Assembly: GCA_017882985.1 (NCBI GenBank)
Contig: JADGOK010000020.1
Coordinates: forward strand, 1 to 8,390
Direction of reading: 5' to 3'
Length of the DNA stretch: 8,390 nt
Source: Acidimicrobiales bacterium
Lineage (GTDB): Bacteria > Actinomycetota > Acidimicrobiia > Acidimicrobiales > RAAP-2
Shown here: piece by piece, positions 1 through 5,827 of the stretch
Layout: each line of letters starts with the position of its first letter
How positions within the stretch are numbered: the stretch's first letter is position 1
Made by a program: the position numbers and the translations under genes
The notes under the pieces: model-generated
Seen by the model: the letters and a program-made list of their open reading frames with translations, nothing else
What the model was told of the DNA's origin: nothing
Databases searched by the model: none

Positions 1-48
1 ACTGGCGCGCCGACGCACTACGAGCTGGACCGAGTCTGGGAACGTCAA

Positions 49-70
49 GGTTCGAATCCCTCCCTCTCCG
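49..70 (+). other. tRNA-Ser 3'-end fragment, candidate att site
   Basis: The 22 bases read as the 3' end of a bacterial serine tRNA: the end of a T-stem (GG), the T-loop TTCGAAT (51-57), the 3' T-stem CCCTC (58-62), a 3' acceptor strand CCTCTCC (63-69) and discriminator G70. Upstream, the 5' T-stem should complement CCCTC, but the bases present are CAAGG (46-50), which leave mismatches. No anticodon arm or long variable arm can be folded from positions 1-48, and no CCA follows. So this is not a working tRNA. Identity that starts inside the T-arm and runs to the tRNA end is the usual shape of the attachment-site copy left by tyrosine-recombinase elements. A decayed tRNA gene is the alternative. 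Confidence 0.55.
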
Positions 71-91
71 GCGTCAGCGCCAAACGCAACA

Positions 92-502
92 TCAGTCCGT
101 CGGAAGGGTGTTCGGACGACCGTACGGCGACGGCTCGCTCGAGATCACGTGGTCCGACGATGTCGGATTGTCTCCTTCGTGTCCGCTCATTATAACGAAA
201 TCACGCCTGTGATGTCCTTGGCCGAAAGGATCCGCTGCTTTTCTCTCTGGGTCGTACGACTCGGGCCCACCGTACTGCTTGCACGCGGTCCGTGCGCTGA
301 CGCTGAGCGATTCACCAATCAGGCTCGAATTCGCGCCCATCGACCTCGAGACCCGCACAAACTCAGTCGACTGCAAGTGGCGGATGTCGATCACGTGGTT
401 GAATCGGGCCATTGATTCGAGGACACCGTTGCGAGACGCCATACGTGAGACGATCTCGAGTGCAATACCTCTGATCTGTCCAATCGGCTGTCCACGCCCC
501 AA
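92..502 (-). CDS. Small putative helix-turn-helix DNA-binding protein
   Basis: This 136-residue ORF starts at TTG (502-500). Residues about 48-78 (FVRVSRSMGANSSLIGESLS continuing VSARTACKQYG) match the shape of the HTH found in many small actinobacterial proteins, where a segment like 'GASWxxIGxALGVSRQAAxKRYG' ends in an aromatic-Gly pair; here it ends K75-Q-Y-G-G-P. Residues 10-45 look helical and would be the usual lead-in. The last 55 residues are polar and low in structure, and may reflect decay or a shifted frame. The start has either an AGGA Shine-Dalgarno 7 bases upstream or, equally well, a TAGGAT -10 box 6 bases upstream. A perfect dyad lies just beyond it, which would fit autoregulation. 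The family match is from memory of the motif, not a search. The remainder of the protein is not recognised. Confidence 0.45.
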   Translation of the reverse strand: MGRGQPIGQIRGIALEIVSRMASRNGVLESMARFNHVIDIRHLQSTEFVRVSRSMGANSSLIGESLSVSARTACKQYGGPESYDPERKAADPFGQGHHRRDFVIMSGHEGDNPTSSDHVISSEPSPYGRPNTLPTD

Positions 503-508
503 GTCGTT

Positions 509-533
509 ATCCTAAGTTCGCTCATGCGAGCGA
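509..533 (-). promoter_or_regulatory. Promoter -10 box and 16-bp dyad before the HTH gene
   Basis: On the minus strand TAGGAT (514-509) fits the actinobacterial TAnnnT -10 box and ends 6 bases before the TTG start at 502, so transcription would begin at or next to the start codon. Four bases further upstream lies a perfect dyad, TCGCTC-N4-GAGCGA (518-533), in what would be the -35/-10 spacer. I see no good -35 hexamer. A repressor bound at the dyad would block the promoter. The same six-base arms could instead form an RNA hairpin. Confidence 0.35.
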
Positions 534-718
534 CGTGGCTCATTCACGTGCGACATCGCAATGCTGAAGCGCGATGCTCCCACCCTCGTGGGGACACGAC
601 GAGTGATGCAGTGAAGAAGCACGTCACCTTCGACTCCGCGTCAACGGGTCGGAATCTCTTCCAAGGAAACAGACCGCTTCGCCGACTGAAATCGAGGGCA
701 GCTCTTCATTGGCGACAC

Positions 719-747
719 TTGCGAGTCAATGTCGAGCCAAGTAGGTT
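719..747 (+). promoter_or_regulatory. Promoter of the 56-residue ORF
   Basis: TTGCGA (719-724) and TAGGTT (742-747) are separated by exactly 17 bases. They match the -35 TTGnnA pattern and the -10 TAnnnT pattern. The -10 box ends 6 bases before the GTG at 754, placing the expected transcript start on the start codon, which suggests a leaderless mRNA. It is the best complete promoter in the left region. Confidence 0.45.
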
Positions 748-753
748 CGAAGC

Positions 754-924
754 GTGGCCCTCTTCAGTTGGTTTCGCAGAATTAATTACGGCGTCAAGGA
801 CCCCACAACGGGTCTTCGACTTGAGGTACTTGCGGACCCCGAAAATGACGAATCGGAAGCACGAGTGATCAAGAAGGAACACGACGACATCGAACGCGGT
901 GAGCAGGGATTCATCAACGACTGA
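754..924 (+). CDS. Small acidic hypothetical protein, 56 residues
   Basis: The GTG at 754 opens a 56-codon frame ending at TGA 922-924; an in-frame stop at 742-744 fixes the start to this region. The product begins with a hydrophobic, basic stretch (MALFSWFRRINYGVKD), followed by GLRLEVLADPEND and a charged helical tail (SEARVIKKEHDDIERGEQ) ending GFIND. It has 13 acidic and 8 basic residues, no cysteine and no signal peptide or clear membrane segment. The composition is protein-like, unlike the Arg/Ser/His-rich shadow frames around it. A TTGCGA-N17-TAGGTT promoter ends 6 bases before the GTG. It is followed by 105 bases and then the GH13 gene on the same strand, which has its own -10 box. 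I do not recognise the family. It could be a real small regulator-like protein or the preserved end of a decayed gene. Confidence 0.45.
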   Translation: MALFSWFRRINYGVKDPTTGLRLEVLADPENDESEARVIKKEHDDIERGEQGFIND

Positions 925-1017
925 CGATCAGTCGAGCCAGCGCACGCACGACCATTGATCGACCGAACCCTCACTCGCAATGATTCGCGTTGCTGATGTT
1001 CGACACTGGGGTGGGGC

Positions 1018-1023
1018 TATTCT
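1018..1023 (+). promoter_or_regulatory. -10 box for a leaderless GH13 transcript
   Basis: TATTCT matches TAnnnT and is followed by 6 bases and then the ATG at 1030, so the expected transcript start is the A of the start codon. There is no Shine-Dalgarno at useful spacing: the G-rich stretch at 1008-1016 is 13 or more bases away. No convincing -35 hexamer is visible. Confidence 0.4.
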
Positions 1024-1029
1024 TCAACG

Positions 1030-2544
1030 ATGACGTGGTGGCGTGATGCGGTCGTGTATCAGATCTACCCCCGGTCGTTTCATGATTCCAACGGAGACGG
1101 GATCGGTGACCTCAACGGCATCCGTCAACAACTCGGGTACCTTTCGTGGCTCGGTATTGACGCGCTCTGGCTGTCGCCGATCTTCCCGTCACCCATGCGC
1201 GACTTCGGTTATGACGTCGCGAACTACGTCGAGATCGATCCCGTCTTTGGCACACTGCGGGACTTCGACGATCTCATAAGCGAAGCTCACGATCTGGGCA
1301 TTCGCGTGCTGCTCGATTGGATACCCAATCACACGTCCAGTGACCACTCCTGGTTCGTCGACGCTCGCTCTTCTCGCGAGAGCGAGCGACGGGACTGGTA
1401 CGTATGGCGAGACGCCAAACCCGACGGATCACTTCCCAACAACTGGATCCGCGCGTGGAGCGACGAATCGGTGTGGACCTGGGACCACGAGACCGAGCAG
1501 TACTACCTTCACTGTTTCCTGCCGAGCCAACCCGACCTCAATTGGGAGAACGTCGAGGTACGCACGGCACTGCACGAGACGCTGCGGTTCTGGCTGGATC
1601 GGGGCGTGGACGGATTTCGAATGGACGTCGTGCACTTGATCGGCAAGGAGCTGGACGCCGACGATCCCGAGGAACTGCGCGCACTCAGCCACACGCCACT
1701 CAACGACGTCGCGGTCACGCACGAGTACCTGCGCGAGATTCGCGCGGTGATCGACGACTACCCGGGCGACCGAGTGTCGGTGGGTGAGGTCTATCTCTTC
1801 GATCCCGAGCGAGTCAGCGCCTACTACGGCCATCAGGATGAACTTCATCTCTGTTTCAATTTCTCCTCGTTGTTCACCGGCTGGCGCGCCGAGGCGTGGC
1901 TCGCGCTGATCCTTCGTACGGAGAGCGCGATGTCGGCGGCCCAGGCGTGGCCGACGTGGGTGATGAGTAATCACGACAACGCGCGCGTGGCGACCCGACT
2001 CGGTGGTGACCAGGCGAGGGTCCGGGCGGCGTTGGTGCTCTTGTTGACCCTTCGCGGTACGCCGTTCCTGTACGCCGGTGAGGAACTCGGGCTCCAAGAC
2101 GCGCTGATCGATCCCGATCAAGCCGTCGACCCGGGCGGACGCGACGGCTGTCGGGCGCCGTTGCCGTGGACGACGGGATCCGATCATGGCTGGCCCGTCG
2201 AACCGTGGTTGCCGTTCGCCGCTGACGCCGCGGCGCGATCGGTCGAGGCCCAACAGTCCGACGAGTGTTCGACCCTTCGATTCGCCAAGCGATTGCTGGA
2301 ACTGCGACACCAGAGTGTCGCGTTGCGACGCGGCGAGCTCCTGGCGGCGCACACCCAAGGTGATCTCTTGGTGTTCGAGCGCGTCGTCGACGCTCAGCGG
2401 ACCCGCGTGGTCGTCAATTTCTCCAAGGACAATCTCGCGTTCAACGTCGTCGACGGAGCCATTGTTCTGAGCAGTGCACTCGACGCCCAACCGGGGGTCA
2501 TTCGAGCGGGCGAAGCGTTGGTCATTGCTCTGGCTCGCGCGTAG
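1030..2544 (+). CDS. GH13 alpha-glucosidase / oligo-1,6-glucosidase-like
   Basis: This 504-residue cytoplasmic glycoside hydrolase has no signal peptide. It hydrolyses terminal alpha-glucosidic bonds of short oligosaccharides, a role known for the family. The N-terminus MTWWRDAVVYQIYPRSF is the canonical beta-1 start of the (beta/alpha)8 barrel. The conserved regions are present: DWIPNH (D96, H101), GFRMDVVH with nucleophile D199, VGEVY with acid/base E253, and SNHDN with stabiliser D316. The fifth motif QPDLN (167-171) is the hallmark of the oligo-1,6-glucosidase group. A loop around RDGCRAPLPW precedes the C-terminal beta-domain (about residue 420 on). The residue after the nucleophile is V200, which in isomaltases goes with alpha-1,6 preference; maltases more often have Ala or Thr. 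The length is slightly short for the group (about 520-560). The upstream ATG at 996 is out of frame, so 1030 is the start. Exact linkage and subfamily are uncertain; trehalose-related or sucrose-related activity is less likely. Confidence 0.93.
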   Translation: MTWWRDAVVYQIYPRSFHDSNGDGIGDLNGIRQQLGYLSWLGIDALWLSPIFPSPMRDFGYDVANYVEIDPVFGTLRDFDDLISEAHDLGIRVLLDWIPNHTSSDHSWFVDARSSRESERRDWYVWRDAKPDGSLPNNWIRAWSDESVWTWDHETEQYYLHCFLPSQPDLNWENVEVRTALHETLRFWLDRGVDGFRMDVVHLIGKELDADDPEELRALSHTPLNDVAVTHEYLREIRAVIDDYPGDRVSVGEVYLFDPERVSAYYGHQDELHLCFNFSSLFTGWRAEAWLALILRTESAMSAAQAWPTWVMSNHDNARVATRLGGDQARVRAALVLLLTLRGTPFLYAGEELGLQDALIDPDQAVDPGGRDGCRAPLPWTTGSDHGWPVEPWLPFAADAAARSVEAQQSDECSTLRFAKRLLELRHQSVALRRGELLAAHTQGDLLVFERVVDAQRTRVVVNFSKDNLAFNVVDGAIVLSSALDAQPGVIRAGEALVIALARA

Positions 2545-2588
2545 CTCCCCACGGGCTGAGCGCTGCTCGCCTCTCGGGCCGGCCGCGG

Positions 2589-2613
2589 GTCACGGTGACG
2601 AAGTTTGTAGTGT
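2589..2613 (+). promoter_or_regulatory. Possible promoter and palindrome before the PLP gene
   Basis: The 92-base gap after the GH13 stop contains a perfect palindrome GTCACGGTGAC (2589-2599) and a TAnnnT match, TAGTGT (2608-2613). A transcript from about 2620 would leave room for the Shine-Dalgarno GAAGGGG just before the GTG at 2637. No -35 box is recognisable. The PLP gene may therefore have its own promoter or simply be read through from the GH13 gene. Confidence 0.25.
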
Positions 2614-2636
2614 GACGTGAAGAGCGAAGGGGCGAC

Positions 2637-3920
2637 GTGGCGGGCAAGCCAAAGGTGAGCAGTGACGAGCTGGCGGCGCTGCGACAGTGGCGCGTGACGC
2701 TGCCCGAGCACGGTCGATCATCGGCCAACGTCTTTGCCGAGATGTTTCAGCGAAAGTGTGGCGACGCCGATTGGTCGGGTGGAAGGGTGTTCAGCCTTAT
2801 CTATCCGACCGGACGCTCGGACGTGGACAGCGTCCTCTTCGAGGCCAACAACGCCTACCTCTTTGAGAACGCGCTCAATCCACTGCGCTTCCCGAGTCTG
2901 GGCATCATGCAGCACGAGGTCGTGGGGATGGTTTCGTCGCTGCTGAACGCCCCCACAGCGAGCGGAGCGGGATTCTCCGCCGGTGGGACCGAGTCGATTC
3001 TGCTCTCGGTGCTCGTGAGCCGCGAGCGGGCTAAGGCCGAAAGGGGTATCGAGCGTGGGAACATCGTCTTTCCGCTCTCGGCCCATCCGGCGTTCGCGAA
3101 GGCGGCCTTCTTTCTCGGACTCGAGGCGCGACCAACCGCGCTCGCGTCGGACTTTCGCGCTGACGTGAACGCCGTGGTCGACGCCGTTGATGAGAACACC
3201 GTTCTCGTCGTCGGCTCCGCCTACGGTTTCCCGCACGGTGTGATCGACCCGATCGAAGAACTCTCCGAGGTCGCCCTTGCACGCGGCGTCGCATTCCACA
3301 GCGATTCGTGTATCGGGGGATTCGTGCTGCCCTTCATGGAGCGTCTCGGCTTCGAGGTGCCGGCTTTCGATTTCCGATTGCCGGGCGTCACCCAGATGTC
3401 GTGTGACATCCACAAGTACGGCTACACGACCAAGGGAGCGTCGGTGGTGGTCTATCGCGAGTCCGACTGGATGAATCACCAGATGTTCGGGTACGACCAG
3501 TGGCCGGCTGGCTTCTACTGGACCGGTTCGGTTGCGGGCGCGCGGGCCGCGAGTCCCGTCGCCGCCGCGTGGGCGGTGATGAACTACCTCGGCGAGGACG
3601 GTTACGTCGAATTGATGCGAGGACTGATGGCGACGACGTCACGACTGAGAGAAGGCATTGGGGCGATCCGCGGACTGCGGATCCTGGGCGAACCCATCGG
3701 ACCGCTGCTCAGCTTCACCTCCGACGACGACGACATCAGCGCGATCGGCGACGTCATGGATGATCGGGGTTGGCACCTCGGTCGCGTCACCGGACCTTCG
3801 GGACTGCACATGATGATCTCGCCGTTACACGCAGCCAACATCGAGGCGATCCTCGAAGACCTCACCCGGGCCGTCGACAGCCACGCGGAGTCGCGCGGCG
3901 CGCCAACGCGCTACAACTGA
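2637..3920 (+). CDS. PLP-dependent sphingosine-1-phosphate lyase-like enzyme
   Basis: This 427-residue soluble fold-type I PLP enzyme starts at GTG 2637, 4 bases after the Shine-Dalgarno AAGGGG. It follows the S1P lyase/group II decarboxylase pattern in order: NPLRFPSLG (about 80-88), the phosphate-binding GGTES (116-120), a histidine that stacks on the cofactor within the SAHPAFAKAAFF segment, VGSAYGFPHGVIDPIEELSE, HSDSC with D223 for the pyridine nitrogen, GFVLPF, FDFRLPGVTQ, and DIHKYGY with Schiff-base lysine K260. A second lysine, K266, sits six residues on, the same spacing as K311/K317 of the Symbiobacterium lyase and K380/K386 of yeast Dpl1. There is no N-terminal membrane anchor, and the protein is shorter than the Symbiobacterium enzyme (about 507). 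It lies 92 bases behind the GH13 gene. The family is firm, but whether it cleaves phosphorylated sphingoid bases or decarboxylates an amino acid is not settled by sequence. Confidence 0.88.
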   Translation: MAGKPKVSSDELAALRQWRVTLPEHGRSSANVFAEMFQRKCGDADWSGGRVFSLIYPTGRSDVDSVLFEANNAYLFENALNPLRFPSLGIMQHEVVGMVSSLLNAPTASGAGFSAGGTESILLSVLVSRERAKAERGIERGNIVFPLSAHPAFAKAAFFLGLEARPTALASDFRADVNAVVDAVDENTVLVVGSAYGFPHGVIDPIEELSEVALARGVAFHSDSCIGGFVLPFMERLGFEVPAFDFRLPGVTQMSCDIHKYGYTTKGASVVVYRESDWMNHQMFGYDQWPAGFYWTGSVAGARAASPVAAAWAVMNYLGEDGYVELMRGLMATTSRLREGIGAIRGLRILGEPIGPLLSFTSDDDDISAIGDVMDDRGWHLGRVTGPSGLHMMISPLHAANIEAILEDLTRAVDSHAESRGAPTRYN

Positions 3921-3938
3921 GGCTGACCCGACTCAGCC
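3921..3938. terminator. Hairpin between convergent genes
   Basis: GGCTGA (3921-3926), a 6-base loop and TCAGCC (3933-3938) form a perfect 6-bp stem. It starts directly after the PLP gene's stop, and its right arm contains the stop codon of the opposing SIMPL gene. It could slow transcription from both sides. There is no T-tract, so it is not a classical intrinsic terminator. Confidence 0.4.
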
Positions 3939-4721
3939 GTTGAGGGCGTACGTGACCGAAACCTGCACGTTGATCGATTGACTGCCAGCCTGAATCGGTA
4001 CGCCGGCCGCCGCCTTCGCGTTCGTCGCGGCGAAGGGGTAGATGACGTTGGGCGACGTGTTCTCCTGATTGGTGACCTTCACAATCGAGCCGATGCCCGC
4101 ACCGCCGCCGGCAGCGACCTGGGACGCTTCGGTGTGGGCGTTGCGCATGGCCTTGGCTCTCGCCGCCGCCAGCAGCTTGGACTGGTTGGAGATGGAGAAC
4201 GAGACGCCGTAGAGCTGGACGCCGTTGCCGGCCGCGCGGGCGGCGGCGTCGATCGTGGCGCCAGCCATCTTCAAATTGTGCATCGTGACGTTGAGATCGT
4301 CGACCACGGAGAATCCGGTCACTTGACCGTTGTTGTTGGTGTTCTGGTAGATGTTGAGTCCCGACGTCTGCATGTTCTTCTTGGTGACGCCGTTGGCGAG
4401 CAGTGTGTTTTCGAGCGAGAGAACCCGGGCGTTGTTTTGGGCGAGGGCCGCCGCGGCGGACGCCGCGACGGTCTGGACGCCTATCTGGAAGTTGAGTGTG
4501 TCCGGCGTGCCCTGCACCGTGCCCGAACCGGTGACGTTGATCGTCGATCTCGAGGACGATGACGAACGGCCCAGCGCGACGCTGGCGAGCACGAGACCGG
4601 CGACGAGGATGACGACGATGAGCACTATCGCCAGTCGAAGACCCATCCGGCCGCGCGGAGGGCGCCATTCACCGGTCCGGTGGTCGAGCGGGGTTGTTTG
4701 GCCAGTGGTGTCGTTGCTCAT
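3933..4721 (-). CDS. SIMPL-domain (YggE/DUF541) membrane-anchored protein
   Basis: This is a 262-residue protein. Residues about 1-26 are polar and basic (cytoplasmic), 28-50 (LRLAIVLIVVILVAG and on) form one membrane helix, and a Ser-rich linker SSSSSRS leads to an extracytoplasmic domain. That domain opens with INVTGSGTVQGTPDTLNFQIGV, the typical SIMPL/DUF541 start in which a 'G.G.v...PD' motif precedes the first strand. It continues with an Ala-rich helix (AASAAAALAQNNARVLSLEN), 'LLANGVTKKNMQTSGLNIYQ', which matches the family's 'L...GI...DIqT..l.i.p', and a C-terminal VQVSVTYAL strand. E. coli YggE has been linked to oxidative-stress defence, but the biochemical role is unknown. The ATG at 4721 has a perfect AGGAGG 4 bases upstream. 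No clear promoter is seen in the 236 bases before it. It is convergent with the PLP gene. Confidence 0.87.
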   Translation of the reverse strand: MSNDTTGQTTPLDHRTGEWRPPRGRMGLRLAIVLIVVILVAGLVLASVALGRSSSSSRSTINVTGSGTVQGTPDTLNFQIGVQTVAASAAAALAQNNARVLSLENTLLANGVTKKNMQTSGLNIYQNTNNNGQVTGFSVVDDLNVTMHNLKMAGATIDAAARAAGNGVQLYGVSFSISNQSKLLAAARAKAMRNAHTEASQVAAGGGAGIGSIVKVTNQENTSPNVIYPFAATNAKAAAGVPIQAGSQSINVQVSVTYALNG

Positions 4722-4925
4722 GATGCCTCCTCAGCGTGCTTGCGGTTCGCTTCTCGTTCCACAGTGATCGGTAATCGTCTCGCTTGGTGCCTTGTATCAC
4801 TACTGACCACGTGGGGCGGACCCTGGCCCGCCGTAGTAGTCAACTTGACCTCGCAACTGCTTTATGTCCGCTCGCGCGTCCTTCTTACAGCGCAACTGTT
4901 CGATGCGCGGGACCGCCATCACCGG

Positions 4926-4956
4926 GGCACGGCATCTCGTCGTCGGGCACCGTGCC
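4926..4956 (-). terminator. Inverted repeat just after the ABC permease
   Basis: CCGTGCC (4950-4956) and GGCACGG (4926-4932) form a perfect 7-bp stem with a 17-base loop, beginning one base after the permease stop on the minus strand. The loop is long and no T-run follows, so it is a weak terminator or an mRNA 3'-end stabilising hairpin at best. Confidence 0.3.
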
Positions 4957-4957
4957 G

Positions 4958-5827
4958 CTAGGCGAGCACACGGCGACGGAAGTTGCGAAGTCCCAGTGAG
5001 AGAAAGGCGACGCAGAAACCCACGAGAACCGGGTAGACGATGTACAGGTGCATGTGCGGAACGTCCGTGAAGGCCGCGCGCATTCCCTCGTTGACGTACA
5101 ACAGGGGATTGATCAAGACGATCGTCTGCAGCCAGTGCCACGAGCCGATCTTGACCGGCGCGAGGCGGGTCCACTCGTAGTACGTTCCACCGAGAAAGGT
5201 GATCGGCAAGATGACGAACCCGAACATCAGGCCAATGTTGCGCGGCTCGAAACTGGTGCCGAGCACGAGACCGAGCGATCCCATCGCGACGCAGGCGAGC
5301 GGCACCAGGGTGACGACCACGAACCAGTGGGGCGAGATGTTCGCTTCGACGCCCTTGGCGTGCACGAAGTAGGCGATCGGCAAGACCAGCGTCGCCGAGA
5401 TGAGTCCTTGCAACGCGCCCGAAACGACCTTCTCGACGGCGACGAGCCAGATCGGGCACGGTGCCTGGACGCGGTCCTCGATCTCGCGGGTGAAGCCGAA
5501 CTCCTGGGACATCTGCAGCGCCACGGCCTGGACGCCCTGGAACATGACCGAAATGCCGACGACGCCGGCGACGAGCACGGTGGCGAAGGTGCTCGTCGCG
5601 CCCGACGCGCCGCCACCTCCTACGGACTGTCCGATCTTGGGAAACACGAACAGGAAGACGAAGCAGAGCAGGAAGGGCTGGATGATGGTGCGCAGCACGA
5701 AGATCGCCGCGTCCTTCTTCAAGACCACGACGTCGCGCAGCAACAGCGCGGCGAACGCGGAACGACTGGCGGCGAAGGGCGAACGGCGTGGGCCGATCGT
5801 GATGAGTGGCGCGGGCGTCGAGGTCAT
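4958..5827 (-). CDS. ABC-2 type transporter permease
   Basis: This is a 289-residue membrane protein of the ABC-2 (DrrB/NodJ-like) family, the channel half of an exporter paired with the ATPase encoded just upstream. It shows a cytoplasmic N-terminal amphipathic segment (about 20-40, AFAALLLRDVVVLKKD) and about six membrane helices, near residues 42-63, 80-103, 128-155, 168-190, 195-216 and 255-277. The signature NPLLYVNEGMRAAF before the last helix corresponds to the family's 'NPlty.v...R'. The motif REIEDRVQAPCP after helix 2 is typical of the coupling region. The ATG at 5827 overlaps the ATPase stop as ATGA (5824-5827), indicating translational coupling. An AAGGAG lies 11 bases upstream inside the ATPase gene. 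The substrate is unknown; drugs, polyketides or glycolipids are usual for relatives. Confidence 0.92.
   Translation of the reverse strand: MTSTPAPLITIGPRRSPFAASRSAFAALLLRDVVVLKKDAAIFVLRTIIQPFLLCFVFLFVFPKIGQSVGGGGASGATSTFATVLVAGVVGISVMFQGVQAVALQMSQEFGFTREIEDRVQAPCPIWLVAVEKVVSGALQGLISATLVLPIAYFVHAKGVEANISPHWFVVVTLVPLACVAMGSLGLVLGTSFEPRNIGLMFGFVILPITFLGGTYYEWTRLAPVKIGSWHWLQTIVLINPLLYVNEGMRAAFTDVPHMHLYIVYPVLVGFCVAFLSLGLRNFRRRVLA

Larger units (their letters stand above)
1..1029. other. Sparsely coding, possibly element-derived left region
   Basis: This kilobase differs from the tightly packed rest of the window. It has a tRNA-Ser-like fragment near its left end, only two short supportable ORFs (92-502 minus, 754-924 plus), and a more mixed base composition with third codon positions less biased to G/C. 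Positions 503-753 contain no gene I can support, only the dyad and promoter signals of the flanking ORFs. Positions 925-1029 hold only the promoter of the GH13 gene. I see no integrase, transposase or terminal inverted repeats. The idea that this is a decayed integrated element is inference from the tRNA fragment plus low coding density. Confidence 0.4.

Noticed and set aside
1..73. A complete tRNA-Ser gene running in from the window edge
   Set aside because: The 5' T-stem does not pair with CCCTC, and no anticodon or variable arm can be formed from positions 1-48.
524..868. Plus-strand ORF of 114 residues in the left region
   Set aside because: The composition is Arg/Ser/His-rich without motifs, there is no ribosome site, and it overlaps the better-supported 754-924 frame.
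1429..2490. 353-residue minus-strand ORF antisense to the GH13 gene
   Set aside because: GH13 motifs on the plus strand are complete and in frame. The antisense product is charged and motif-free, as expected of GC-rich mirror frames.
2560..2590. GC-rich short palindromes (GAGC-N3-GCTC, GGCCGGCC) after the GH13 gene as a terminator
   Set aside because: The stems are only four bases or self-complementary restriction-like sequence in GC-rich DNA, with no T-tract.
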